Positions 9,215-17,454 of a stretch of 48,258 nucleotides of DNA are shown here, piece by piece. Origin of the DNA: Bacteroidales bacterium UBA4230 (GTDB lineage Bacteria; Bacteroidota; Bacteroidia; Bacteroidales; UBA932); the NCBI GenBank assembly GCA_002395605.1, contig DGXO01000029.1:1-48258 (forward strand). The letters run 5' to 3'. Within the stretch, counting starts at the first letter, position 1; each line of letters opens with the position of its first letter. The position numbers were made by a program, and so were the translations under genes. A model generated the notes under the pieces. The model made no database searches. It saw nothing but the letters and a program-made list of their open reading frames with translations, and was not told the origin of the DNA.

Positions 9215-10467
9215 CTTGCCTTTTCCATAAGACGGGCCCTGATGTCTTTCCAGTCATAGTACGGGAATCCTTCAAGGCCGATAACCCTTGTTTCGCGCTC
9301 GTTCAGAAGCACTTTTACCTTAACGTCTCCGGCTTTGTTCCTGTAGAAGACGAGTTGCAGGTTGCCGGCGAAGGGGGTGTACTTCCAGCCGGGCCAGTTG
9401 GCGCATTCCTCGGCGTCAAGGCGCTCCCCAACGCCCTCTACGCCCAGCCAGGAAGAGAAGGCAAGGAGTTGGTAGTCGTGACCGAAACGGAGGTCTGCGG
9501 CGTATTCTCCGGTGGCGATTGCGGCATCGGCCTTTTCAATCACATCCTCAGCCAGCGGCTGCACGGATTCCATACGGGCGTCTCCGAAGGGCTTGCTGTT
9601 GCACTGGGTGAGGTAGAACTCCATATTGAGCGCCTGGGCATACCAGTAAAGTTCATCCAGGGAGAACACGCGGTAAAGGGTTTCGGGCATCTGGAAGGCC
9701 GCGGTGCCGGTTGCCATATCATAGGTTTCCTGCATCATTTCTATGGGGTCTCCGCAAATCCGGCGGCCCTTTTCGGGGTCAGAGAATATCTTTTTCTTGA
9801 AGGCCGCGGTATCCGGCACGTGAGCGGCGGCCTGGCGCGCCAGAATGGCCCTGGTGCTGTCCCTTACCCAGCGGGGGTCGTCCGTGGAAAGGATTTTCAT
9901 AAGTTCCGAGCCTGTATCCCAGTGGATGTCCAGACCGTCTTCCCTTTCCATAAGTTCCCCGGTGAAGGCGCACATGGAAATGATGCAGCGCTGCACGGTG
10001 CTGGAGCGGGCGGTGATCTTCTTGCTGCCGTTATGGAACACGCGCCTGTAGTTCTTGTACATACGCGCGGCAATCTGGCGGTGCTCCTGAGTGCCAAGGT
10101 AGGTGAGGCGACCGTCCATATTGTCGTGGTATTTTATGAGAAGGTCTATCTGCTCCCTCACGGCCTCTCCTTCGGGGGTAAGTATGCCGGCATTATGGGC
10201 ATCGCGGTATTTGCGCTGAATGGCGGCATACTCCGTCCCAGCCCAGTTGCTCCTTGAGCCGTGGCGGCCGTAATGGCTGATATAAAAGGGTTTGTACCCC
10301 TTGGGGGCTGGAGTCTGAGGCCCGGGAAGGTATTCGTACGGGTCCATGTTCACGCCTGCGCGGAAGATGCGCTGGGCGTATTCCGCCTCAAGCCCAGGGT
10401 CTTTTTCCTGAGCGAATGCCGCTGCTACCGGAAGCAGCACGGCGAGTAAGGTTACTAGTTTTTTCAT
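9211..10467 (-). CDS. Histidine acid phosphatase family protein, secreted
   Basis: A 418-residue branch-2 histidine phosphatase, related to bacterial MINPP/phytase-like enzymes, that hydrolyses phosphomonoesters through a phosphohistidine. A signal peptide ends AAFAQ (residue 20). The N-terminal active-site motif is YGRHGSRS with His69, and the C-terminal motif is GHD (RFGHDYQLL), where other members have HAE or HD. Residues such as ITARSSTVQRC supply the expected phosphate-binding arginine. The substrate (phytate, sugar phosphate or other) cannot be told. It is the first gene of the minus-strand run. It is translationally coupled to the XylR-type regulator, so the locus encodes two different secreted phosphatases. 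Confidence 0.9.
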   Translation of the reverse strand: MKKLVTLLAVLLPVAAAFAQEKDPGLEAEYAQRIFRAGVNMDPYEYLPGPQTPAPKGYKPFYISHYGRHGSRSNWAGTEYAAIQRKYRDAHNAGILTPEGEAVREQIDLLIKYHDNMDGRLTYLGTQEHRQIAARMYKNYRRVFHNGSKKITARSSTVQRCIISMCAFTGELMEREDGLDIHWDTGSELMKILSTDDPRWVRDSTRAILARQAAAHVPDTAAFKKKIFSDPEKGRRICGDPIEMMQETYDMATGTAAFQMPETLYRVFSLDELYWYAQALNMEFYLTQCNSKPFGDARMESVQPLAEDVIEKADAAIATGEYAADLRFGHDYQLLAFSSWLGVEGVGERLDAEECANWPGWKYTPFAGNLQLVFYRNKAGDVKVKVLLNERETRVIGLEGFPYYDWKDIRARLMEKAR

Positions 10468-10499
10468 AGGTGCTTGCGCTTTTTTACCCCATAAAGGTA

Positions 10500-10507
10500 C
10501 AAAAATA
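10500..10507 (-). promoter_or_regulatory. -7 box (TATTTTTG) upstream of the histidine phosphatase
   Basis: The minus strand reads TATTTTTG, a full match to TAnnTTTG, 32 bases before the start codon. It forms half of a divergent promoter region with the ABC gene. Confidence 0.5.
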
Positions 10508-10588
10508 TTCCAACATCACTGCGGTAAAAGTATTGCGGCAAAGCGATAATCCCCATAAATAGGGATAGACCATCCCGCTTTTAATCGC

Positions 10589-10596
10589 TATCTTTG
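10589..10596 (+). promoter_or_regulatory. -7 box (TATCTTTG) of the ABC transporter operon
   Basis: TATCTTTG matches TAnnTTTG and is followed by GCA, a common extension in this genome. It lies 22 bases before the ABC ATPase start. A ribosome-binding-like AAAGGAG occurs only one base before the ATG, an unusually tight spacing. Confidence 0.55.
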
Positions 10597-10618
10597 CACT
10601 CCAATTTGTAAAAGGAGT

Positions 10619-11338
10619 ATGCAAGATAGCGTTATTTGCTGTGAACACCTGACACATTACTATGGAAAACGGAGAATCTACGAGGATCTGAATTTCACCG
10701 TAGACAAAGGACGGATTGTGGGGCTTCTTGGAAAAAACGGCACTGGAAAAACCACTACCATTAACATCCTTATGGGCTATCTGAAGCCCCGCGGCGGCTC
10801 CTGCCGTATCTTTGGGGAGGACGTCCAGCACATTACCCCAGAAACGCGGCGCCGCATTGCCCTTCTTCTGGAAGGACATGTGCAGTATTCCTACATGACC
10901 ATTTCCCAGATAGAGAAATTCTACTCTTCGTTCTATCCCAAATGGGACCGGGACGCTTACTATTCCCTGATGGAAAAGCTCAAGGTGGCTCCAGGGCAGA
11001 AGATATCCCGAATGTCCAACGGACAGCGCTCACAGGTGGCCCTGGGACTCATCCTTGCCCAGAACGCAGACCTCCTGGTGCTGGACGATTTCTCCCTTGG
11101 GCTGGACCCCGGCTACCGCAGGCTGTTCTGCGAATATCTGAGGGATTACGCCAGGGACAGGGGCAAGACCGTATTCCTCACTTCCCACATTATCCAGGAC
11201 CTTGAAAAACTGGTGGACGAGGTGATAATTATGGATTACGGCAGCATCCTGGTGCAGGAGGAGACCGCAAGCCTTATGGGCCGATACCCCGGAATGACGC
11301 TGGAGGATATTTTCATTGAACTTACAGGGAAATATTGA
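10619..11338 (+). CDS. ABC transporter ATP-binding protein
   Basis: A 239-residue nucleotide-binding subunit of an ABC-2-type transporter. Walker A is GKNGTGKTT (38-46), the signature is the divergent MSNGQ (132-136), Walker B is LLVLDD (152-157), and the H-loop His is H190 in TSH. The residue after the Walker B Asp, normally the catalytic Glu, is Asp157, which may lower hydrolysis. The C-terminal QEETASLMGRYPGMTLEDIFIELTG segment is typical of YtrB/CcmA-like export ATPases. The permease gene follows immediately, with its ATG one base beyond this stop, and a DUF4857-like gene follows that. Together they form a three-gene unit leading into the TonB receptor cluster. Confidence 0.93.
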   Translation: MQDSVICCEHLTHYYGKRRIYEDLNFTVDKGRIVGLLGKNGTGKTTTINILMGYLKPRGGSCRIFGEDVQHITPETRRRIALLLEGHVQYSYMTISQIEKFYSSFYPKWDRDAYYSLMEKLKVAPGQKISRMSNGQRSQVALGLILAQNADLLVLDDFSLGLDPGYRRLFCEYLRDYARDRGKTVFLTSHIIQDLEKLVDEVIIMDYGSILVQEETASLMGRYPGMTLEDIFIELTGKY

Positions 11339-11339
11339 A

Positions 11340-12008
11340 ATGTTCAAAGCAATAATATACAAAGAATGGCTGAAGACAAGATGGCTCATCGCGGGGATTG
11401 CCGCGGTGGGGGCGGGGATGCTGTTCTACAGTTTCCTGAACCTTGCAAAGGTGGTTGAGTTCAGGGGCGCAGAGATTCTCTGGAGCACTCTCATAGCAAA
11501 AGACACGGTGCTCCTGGAACTATTCAGGTATGTTCCGGCTGCGGCTGGAGTGCTCCTGGCGCTGGCTCAGTTCCTGCCGGAGGTGCAGATGAAACGCCTC
11601 AAACTCACCCTACACCTTCCCGTGAAAGAGAGCGTGATGACGGGATGCATTACGTGCTACGGCCTTGTGGTCCTGACGGCGTTCTGCGCCATTCACGCCC
11701 TTGTATGCGCCGTTCTTCTGGGCCGATGGATCCCCGCGGAACTTGTGTCAAGAATAACGTCCACCATGCTTGTGTGGTATCTTGCCGGATGGGCGGCATA
11801 CCTTTGGACCTGTGCCATCTGCATTGAACCTACATGGCGCTTAAGGATAGTTCTGGCGGCGCTTCTCGCGGCCCTTATGGGACTGTTTTTCCTGTCTCCC
11901 GTACCGGAGGCTTACAATGGATTCCTGCCGTGGCTGGCACTTTACACGCTGGCATCGGCCATGCTTATATTTGGAGGAATTGAAAGATTCAAGGAGGGCG
12001 TGCAGTGA
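11340..12008 (+). CDS. ABC-2-type membrane permease-like protein
   Basis: A 222-residue protein with about six hydrophobic segments (residues 15-35, 58-80, 100-125, 140-165, 172-190 and 195-212). It begins MFKAIIYKEWLKTRW, the N-terminal signature of ABC-2 permeases, in which an amphipathic helix with KEW precedes the first membrane span. It is the obvious partner of the ATPase encoded just upstream. ATG 11340 is preferred over an in-frame ATG 24 bases upstream because the permease signature begins there and an AGGGA lies nine bases ahead. The transported substrate is unknown. Confidence 0.85.
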   Translation: MFKAIIYKEWLKTRWLIAGIAAVGAGMLFYSFLNLAKVVEFRGAEILWSTLIAKDTVLLELFRYVPAAAGVLLALAQFLPEVQMKRLKLTLHLPVKESVMTGCITCYGLVVLTAFCAIHALVCAVLLGRWIPAELVSRITSTMLVWYLAGWAAYLWTCAICIEPTWRLRIVLAALLAALMGLFFLSPVPEAYNGFLPWLALYTLASAMLIFGGIERFKEGVQ

Positions 12009-13021
12009 TGAAAAGGATATCGGCCATATTCATTACCCTGACCGCAGCGGCGGTGGTTCTGACGGTTGGACCAAAACTCTACAACCTTATTTCTGCAAAG
12101 CCTGAAAGTACGCCTTTCACGCTGTACAGCTGCGTTATTCACGATTTCACCGCGCTGTATCAGGAAGACCATGACTACAAATTCATGGACCGCTGCGGAA
12201 ACGTTTACGGTGACGAGGTCCAGCCGCTTTTCTACGCCTCCATCCTGGCTTCCCGCGGGATGCTGCCGGACTCCCTGGAAGGCCGGAAAGTGTCCCTGGA
12301 GGAGATTGAAAGGAATAATCTGTTCATTACGATGGACCCCCGGGACGTGAACAAGGTTATCCCGCCGGTTTACCTTCTTATGGAATCCATTCCGGAAAGG
12401 CTTGAACTTCAGGACCCGGAGGAAGCCTTTGTTTCAAGGAAAGACGGCCTTTACATCTACAATATGGGAGATAACACCCTGCAGGAGGAAAAGACGGAAA
12501 GGCTCAACGCAGATCTCCGCGCCCTTGGCTTTACATTCCCCGCAAGATGCATAGAGGGCAACCCTACGGACCGCAAGGACCACGACGAAGGCTATCTTCT
12601 CACGGACTCAGAGGATAAACTCTTCCGGATCAAGCAGACAGGCGGGGTTATCCGGGCCGATTATTACCCTCAGGCAGACTCCCTCCACCTTAAGAACCTC
12701 AAGATTACGGAGTTTGAGAATCACGCCACCCTGGGTTTCCTTGTTACGGGAGACGGACACCTTGCCATCCTGAAGGAAAACGGGGACGTAACTGTCACGG
12801 ATGTACCCATGTGCCCCGAGAAAGAGAGCATCCTCATTATTGGGGATATGTTTTATTACACGGTAGAGACCTCAACGCCGGAAGGAGAAAACTATTTTGC
12901 CCTCAAAACCGGAACTTTCGAGTTAGTGGACACTCTTTCAAGGACTTACGAAAAGAGCTTCTCCATGCCCGGGATTTCATTCACTTCCCCCCTCCACAGC
13001 TACGTAAAACCCCATTTTTAG
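12008..13021 (+). CDS. DUF4857-like membrane-anchored protein, ABC cluster
   Basis: A 337-residue protein with one N-terminal hydrophobic segment (MKRISAIFITLTAAAVVLTVG) and a long soluble region predicted outside the cytoplasm. Late in the sequence strand-rich blocks recur (YLLTDSEDKLFRIKQ, FLVTGDGHLAILKENGDVTV), suggesting a small beta-propeller-like fold. I recall Bacteroidota DUF4857 proteins in this ABC context, but the match is from memory. ATG 12008 overlaps the permease stop (TGATG) and follows AAGGAGG at 10-base spacing. A GTG one codon earlier is possible. It may be a ligand- or regulator-binding subunit of the transporter. Confidence 0.75.
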   Translation: MKRISAIFITLTAAAVVLTVGPKLYNLISAKPESTPFTLYSCVIHDFTALYQEDHDYKFMDRCGNVYGDEVQPLFYASILASRGMLPDSLEGRKVSLEEIERNNLFITMDPRDVNKVIPPVYLLMESIPERLELQDPEEAFVSRKDGLYIYNMGDNTLQEEKTERLNADLRALGFTFPARCIEGNPTDRKDHDEGYLLTDSEDKLFRIKQTGGVIRADYYPQADSLHLKNLKITEFENHATLGFLVTGDGHLAILKENGDVTVTDVPMCPEKESILIIGDMFYYTVETSTPEGENYFALKTGTFELVDTLSRTYEKSFSMPGISFTSPLHSYVKPHF

Positions 13022-13047
13022 GGATTGACCGGAAAGGCCCGGTTCCC

Positions 13048-13055
13048 TAACTTTG
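13048..13055 (+). promoter_or_regulatory. -7 box (TAACTTTG) of the TonB-dependent receptor operon
   Basis: TAACTTTG matches TAnnTTTG and lies 21 bases before the GTG start at 13077. It shows that the receptor is not necessarily co-transcribed with the ABC genes, and that a longer frame opening at TTG 13053, inside the promoter, is not the real protein start. Confidence 0.55.
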
Positions 13056-13076
13056 CAGTCCTTTTTGAAAGAGACT

Positions 13077-15590
13077 GTGAAGAGCTTAATCATATTATTC
13101 CTCATAGCGGCAGCGCCTGATACAACCTGGAAATATACGGACACAACTGCCGTGTATCAGATAAAGGAAGCCGTCGTTACGGCACAGGAAAACCACGGTC
13201 TTACATCGGCCTCAAAAATTGGCTCTGAGGCTATTGCCCACATCCAGCCGTCAAGCGTTGCGGACCTTCTGGAACTCCTTCCGGGAGGCATCTCAAGGGA
13301 TCCGGCCTTCGGAAGCCCGCAGGTAGTAAACCTGAGGGCTGCGGGAAGCCTGAGCAGCAATTACGCCACCCAGGCCCTTGGGACGCGGTTCACAATTGAC
13401 GGGAAACCGGTCCTCAACGACGCAAACCTCCAGTACACCCCGGCCTACAGCAATCTTGGAAGCAATTATGTGAACCTTGGAACGGATATGCGCACTCTCC
13501 CGACGGAAGAAATCGAGTCTATGGATGTTGTGCGCGGAATTGCGTCGGCCGAGCACGGAGACCTTACCAGCGGCCTCATCCAGATCAAGCGCCGGCGCGG
13601 CGGAAATGACCTCCATCTGCGTTTCAAATCCGACATGAAGTCCAAGATGGTATATGCCGGAAAGGGCTTCGAATGGGGAGGAAAAGACCGCAGGACGGTG
13701 AATATCGGCCTGAACTATCTGGATTCAAAGGCCGATCCCAGGAACCTGAGGCAGAATTACAGGCGCCTTACGGGCAGTCTCCGCGGCAGCCGCACCTGGA
13801 GGGAAAGCGGGAATTTCATAAAAGCCCTCACAGCAAACCTTGACTACACCGGATCCTTCGACACCCAGAAATCCGACAAAGACCTGGACCAGTTTGACGG
13901 AATTCCGGCCGAGACTTTCCGAAGCACATACAATCATATTGACCTTGGCGGGGATTTCTCCATTACCTCAAAGGCCGATAATTCCTTCTTCAAGAGTTTT
14001 GTCCTCACCGCCCAACTGAGTTACGGACACGACAAGATAGAAAGGTGGAAAAACGTTATTCTGGGCAAAGAGGAGCCTGTTTCCGTGTCCCGCGTTGCCG
14101 GCGAATTTGACGCTGTGATGATCCCGGCAAGGTATAACGCGTCCCTCACAGTGGACGGAAAGCCGTTCTACGCGTATCTGAGGGCCGTTTCACGCTTCCG
14201 CTTACTTGGAGGCACCCTTATGGCCGGGGCCGAATGGACTCTTGACAAGAACTTTGGCGGAGGGTCCGTCTTTGACGTCACCCGCCCGCTGAGTCCGGGG
14301 ATGGGATCAAGGCCGCGCCCATACTACGAAATCCCAGCGGAGAATATCCTGGCGGCGTTTCTGGAGCAGAACGGGAAAACACGTCTGGGGCATTTTGAAC
14401 TGGAGTGGCAGGCGGGCCTGAGGGCATCGGCCATGCCTGGACTTGACAAGGCCTACAGTCTTAGCGGCAAGGTTGCCCTTGACCCCAGGGCCAATATCCG
14501 GCTCAACTTCCCGGAAACGGCACTGGGGGGCTACAGGTTCGAGGCCGGAATCTACGGCGGCGCGGGCCTTCACACCAAGTTCCCCACTATGGATATGCTC
14601 TTCCCCGCCCTTATGTACGGGGACAAGATCCAGATGAACTACTGGCCGGCCGAGAAAGACCTTCGGAGAATCAACTTCCTTGTCTATACAATTGACTCCA
14701 CGCCGTTTAGCCTTGACGCGGCGCGCAATTTCAAATGGGAGGTGGGAGCCGATGCATCCTGGTGCGGATGGAGCGTTTCCGTAGACTTTTTCACGGAGGA
14801 CATGAGGTCCGGATTCCGGAATGGGTCGGAATATATGAGGCTTGTTTCCAAGGACTATACGGAGACCGCCATCGACAAGAGTACGCTCACGGGGCCTCCG
14901 TCTACTGAAACCACCCCATATGTGCTTGACACCACCCTCATAGCCTATTCCCTTCAGACAAACGGCAGCAGGAGCCTCAAGAGAGGCGTGGAGTTTACGC
15001 TTTCATCGGCAAGGATTCCCGTGATAAACACGCGCGTGAACGTGAACGGGGCCTGGTTCCGCACAAGGTATATGAACTCGCAGCCTGAATGGGAAAGGCC
15101 TTCCGTGATGATTTCCGGGAAGCCCTACCCCTATATCGGCCTTTATGAGAAGAATGACAGCCGCCTTTATGACTCCTTCACAAGTTCCTTCCTCCTGGAC
15201 ACACAGGTGCCTTCCCTGGGGCTTATCTTCTCCACGTCCTTCCAGTGCACATGGTTCACCGCCCAGCAGTTTGAGGCCGATGATTCCACTCCCGTGGCCT
15301 ATCTGGACAAGGACCTCAAGACGCATCCCTATACGGAAGAATCGGCCGCCGACGGCGTTCTGAGGCAGATGAAGAGGCAGTACTCACAGGCCCTTCTCAA
15401 ATACACGGTGACGCCGTTCTCGATGAACGTGAACCTGAAGATTTCTAAGACGCTCTTCAAGGAAAAGGCCACCGCCGCCCTGTTTGTGAACCGGCTGTTT
15501 ACCCTGGCCCCGGATTACAATATAGACGGAGTCCTGAAACGCCGCTCAAGCGTGCCTTACTTTGGTATGGAAATCAGTTTGAAGATATGA
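13077..15590 (+). CDS. TonB-dependent outer membrane receptor
   Basis: An 837-residue TonB-dependent receptor without the carboxypeptidase-like domain of SusC proteins, which fits a metal- or cofactor-type receptor better than a glycan one. The signal peptide is (V/M)KSLIILFLIAAAP. A TonB box-like EAVVTAQ (about residues 28-34) precedes a plug with DLLELLPGG, FTIDGKPV and the late plug motif IESMDVVRGIASAEHGDLTSG. The rest is beta-barrel and ends with SSVPYFGMEISLKI, an amphipathic last strand. The GTG start is inferred from the signal peptide and from the promoter at 13048. The stop overlaps the next lipoprotein ATG by 4 bases. Ligand unknown. Confidence 0.9.
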   Translation: MKSLIILFLIAAAPDTTWKYTDTTAVYQIKEAVVTAQENHGLTSASKIGSEAIAHIQPSSVADLLELLPGGISRDPAFGSPQVVNLRAAGSLSSNYATQALGTRFTIDGKPVLNDANLQYTPAYSNLGSNYVNLGTDMRTLPTEEIESMDVVRGIASAEHGDLTSGLIQIKRRRGGNDLHLRFKSDMKSKMVYAGKGFEWGGKDRRTVNIGLNYLDSKADPRNLRQNYRRLTGSLRGSRTWRESGNFIKALTANLDYTGSFDTQKSDKDLDQFDGIPAETFRSTYNHIDLGGDFSITSKADNSFFKSFVLTAQLSYGHDKIERWKNVILGKEEPVSVSRVAGEFDAVMIPARYNASLTVDGKPFYAYLRAVSRFRLLGGTLMAGAEWTLDKNFGGGSVFDVTRPLSPGMGSRPRPYYEIPAENILAAFLEQNGKTRLGHFELEWQAGLRASAMPGLDKAYSLSGKVALDPRANIRLNFPETALGGYRFEAGIYGGAGLHTKFPTMDMLFPALMYGDKIQMNYWPAEKDLRRINFLVYTIDSTPFSLDAARNFKWEVGADASWCGWSVSVDFFTEDMRSGFRNGSEYMRLVSKDYTETAIDKSTLTGPPSTETTPYVLDTTLIAYSLQTNGSRSLKRGVEFTLSSARIPVINTRVNVNGAWFRTRYMNSQPEWERPSVMISGKPYPYIGLYEKNDSRLYDSFTSSFLLDTQVPSLGLIFSTSFQCTWFTAQQFEADDSTPVAYLDKDLKTHPYTEESAADGVLRQMKRQYSQALLKYTVTPFSMNVNLKISKTLFKEKATAALFVNRLFTLAPDYNIDGVLKRRSSVPYFGMEISLKI

Positions 15591-15973
15591 AAAAGGCGAT
15601 TGTAATACTCCTGCTTGCCCTTACGGCATGTTCCGGAAAAGTTGAGCCTGAGCTCTTTTCCACGGTAGAGATAGTCCTCTCCACACCCGACGGCAGGGGC
15701 GTGAAATCCATGACCGTGGACCCTTCCCTTCCCGGCAACAAGTTCCTCAACCTGAACACCGGAATCAACTACCCTTACCCGGACTTCAAGGACGGAAAGG
15801 CCACCATAAAGGTGCAGAAGGGCGTCTATTCCATAGCATTTGACGGAAAGGCCGTGATGGAAGACGGATCGGCCCGTACTCTCCGCTCCTATTCCCATTC
15901 AGACCCCGTGAATGCCGTGAACCTCATTTCCGGCAGTGAGACCCTTACCCTTGATGTAATTTACCTGTTCTGA
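15587..15973 (+). CDS. Small lipoprotein in TonB receptor cluster
   Basis: A 128-residue lipoprotein with signal peptide and lipobox LTAC (Cys15). The mature part is strand-rich (STVEIVLSTPDGRGV, ATIKVQKGVYSIAFDGKAV) and resembles a single beta-sandwich like those of small Bacteroidota envelope lipoproteins. The gene overlaps the receptor stop (ATGA) and its own stop overlaps the next ATG (TGATG), so the three genes are translationally coupled. It is probably a periplasmic or surface accessory of the receptor. I do not recognise a named family. Confidence 0.8.
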   Translation: MKKAIVILLLALTACSGKVEPELFSTVEIVLSTPDGRGVKSMTVDPSLPGNKFLNLNTGINYPYPDFKDGKATIKVQKGVYSIAFDGKAVMEDGSARTLRSYSHSDPVNAVNLISGSETLTLDVIYLF

Positions 15974-17454
15974 TGAGCCTTCTTCTTGCCATACTTACAG
16001 TTGCCGTTGCCGATTCCCTTGGCTCCGGCAGCCCCTCCGAGGCTCTTTTCAGCCGCAGGGCGCCACACACCAGCGTGGAGGCCGGATGGAAGGGACGCTC
16101 CGAGACCGATCCCCTTATCCCGGAAGAAGGACGGGCGGATGGAGAAGGCGTGGTGGATATCCGCACCCTGGTAAGGCCAAGCGCCACCAGCGCAGTTTCC
16201 GGAAGCGTGCAGTACGCCAACGGATTCAAAAGCGGCGTGGTATGGAACAGTTCATCTGACTATTCCGTGGTTTTTCCTTATGTGATGGCCGATTCCCTGT
16301 CCGGTAACGTACGAAAGGAAACATATGCATTCACCGGAGGATATGCCTTCAGGAAAGGAGAGTGGAATTTTGGCGTCAGGGGTAGCTACAGGGCCCTTCA
16401 TGAATGGAGGGAGGTGGACCCAAGACCCAGAAACATAGTCTCAGACCTTAAAGTGGACATTTCCTCCGGACGGCAGATTTCCCGGGATTATGTCCTGGAT
16501 CTGAGCGCTTTCTACCGCAGGTACTCCCAGAGCAATTCCGTAGCGTACTTCAATCCGCGCGGGGCAAATTCGGCACAGTTCCACCTTACCGGCCTGGGGA
16601 GTTATTTCTACAGGTTTTCCGGAACCATCTCATCCTATCTTTCAACCAGATACTCCGGAAACGGCGCAGGGCTTTCCCTGACACTCTTCCCCCTTGGGGA
16701 CAAAGGCTGGAAAGCCGCCCTGGAATACAGCTTCCTTGACAACGTCCATCACCTTCCCAACCTCAACGAAGCGCCTTATACAGAACTGGTTACCCATGAC
16801 GTGCTTCTTGGAGCAGACTATTCCGGCGGCATCTGGAGCGCCGGCGGACGCCTGAATGCGGAGGTGAGGAGCGGCTTCGAGCAGGTGCTTGACAACGGAA
16901 TTGCCGGGGCCTACAACAGCCTAATGCTTTTCCATATGTACTCCGGCATTTTCTATGAGGCATCGGCTCACGGAAATCTGCACGCCGGCCGATGGTTGTT
17001 CTCCGCCGAAACCGCATTCAGGGGCTTCCTGCAGCAGTATATGTACCCCGGGAGGAGTTTCTCCACTTCCGGACTCAGGCTTAACGCCGGGGCATCGTAC
17101 ACCCGCAGTGCCGGGGCCTGGCTGCTCAGGGCCGAAGCCGCGGCCACAGGTTATATCCCCATGAGCGCCAGTATGACAATCCCGGCAAAATACACGCTGG
17201 AGGCTCTTCAGGACTACCAGCGGTCAAGACTTATGAGAGTATCGGCCGCAGTGGCGGGGCTCTGCGCCTCCTTTGAAGCGGAAAGGCCCATCATGAAGAA
17301 TATACGTGGCGTGGCGCGCGCCAGTGTCTGCTACGACACGCTGAACTCTGTATTTTATTCAATAACTATAGGTATTATATATGAAAAAAGTATTCCTTCT
17401 TTTAGCGGCAGCATCCTTTGCCGTTATGGCTTGCAACAAGCCCGTCTACGATGA
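15973..17454 (+). CDS. DUF6850-like outer membrane beta-barrel protein
   Basis: A 493-residue protein with a short signal segment (MSLLLAILTVAVADS) and many alternating amphipathic strands rich in Gly, Tyr, Ser and Arg, as in a beta-barrel (for example YAFTGGYAFRKGEWNFGVRGSYRALHEW and LTGLGSYFYRFSGTISSYLSTRYS). In Bacteroidota a DUF6850 barrel commonly accompanies a TonB receptor and a DUF4876 lipoprotein, which is the context here. The barrel appears to finish around VFYSITIGIIY. The frame then runs 74 bases into the next gene, adding about 22 residues that do not look like barrel sequence. Function unknown; presumably a partner channel for the receptor. Confidence 0.75.
   Translation: MSLLLAILTVAVADSLGSGSPSEALFSRRAPHTSVEAGWKGRSETDPLIPEEGRADGEGVVDIRTLVRPSATSAVSGSVQYANGFKSGVVWNSSSDYSVVFPYVMADSLSGNVRKETYAFTGGYAFRKGEWNFGVRGSYRALHEWREVDPRPRNIVSDLKVDISSGRQISRDYVLDLSAFYRRYSQSNSVAYFNPRGANSAQFHLTGLGSYFYRFSGTISSYLSTRYSGNGAGLSLTLFPLGDKGWKAALEYSFLDNVHHLPNLNEAPYTELVTHDVLLGADYSGGIWSAGGRLNAEVRSGFEQVLDNGIAGAYNSLMLFHMYSGIFYEASAHGNLHAGRWLFSAETAFRGFLQQYMYPGRSFSTSGLRLNAGASYTRSAGAWLLRAEAAATGYIPMSASMTIPAKYTLEALQDYQRSRLMRVSAAVAGLCASFEAERPIMKNIRGVARASVCYDTLNSVFYSITIGIIYEKSIPSFSGSILCRYGLQQARLR

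Noticed and set aside
1..10467. Reading the glycan locus as an N-glycan locus
   Set aside because: GH18 plus GH20 plus a GH2 could suggest it, but the GH2 motifs are of glucosaminidase type and the GH18 motif is chitinase-like. No GH92 or GH130 is visible within the window, so an amino-sugar polymer is preferred.
13053..13076. TTG start for the TonB-dependent receptor at 13053
   Set aside because: It lies inside the TAACTTTG promoter box; GTG 13077 gives a clean signal peptide after the promoter.
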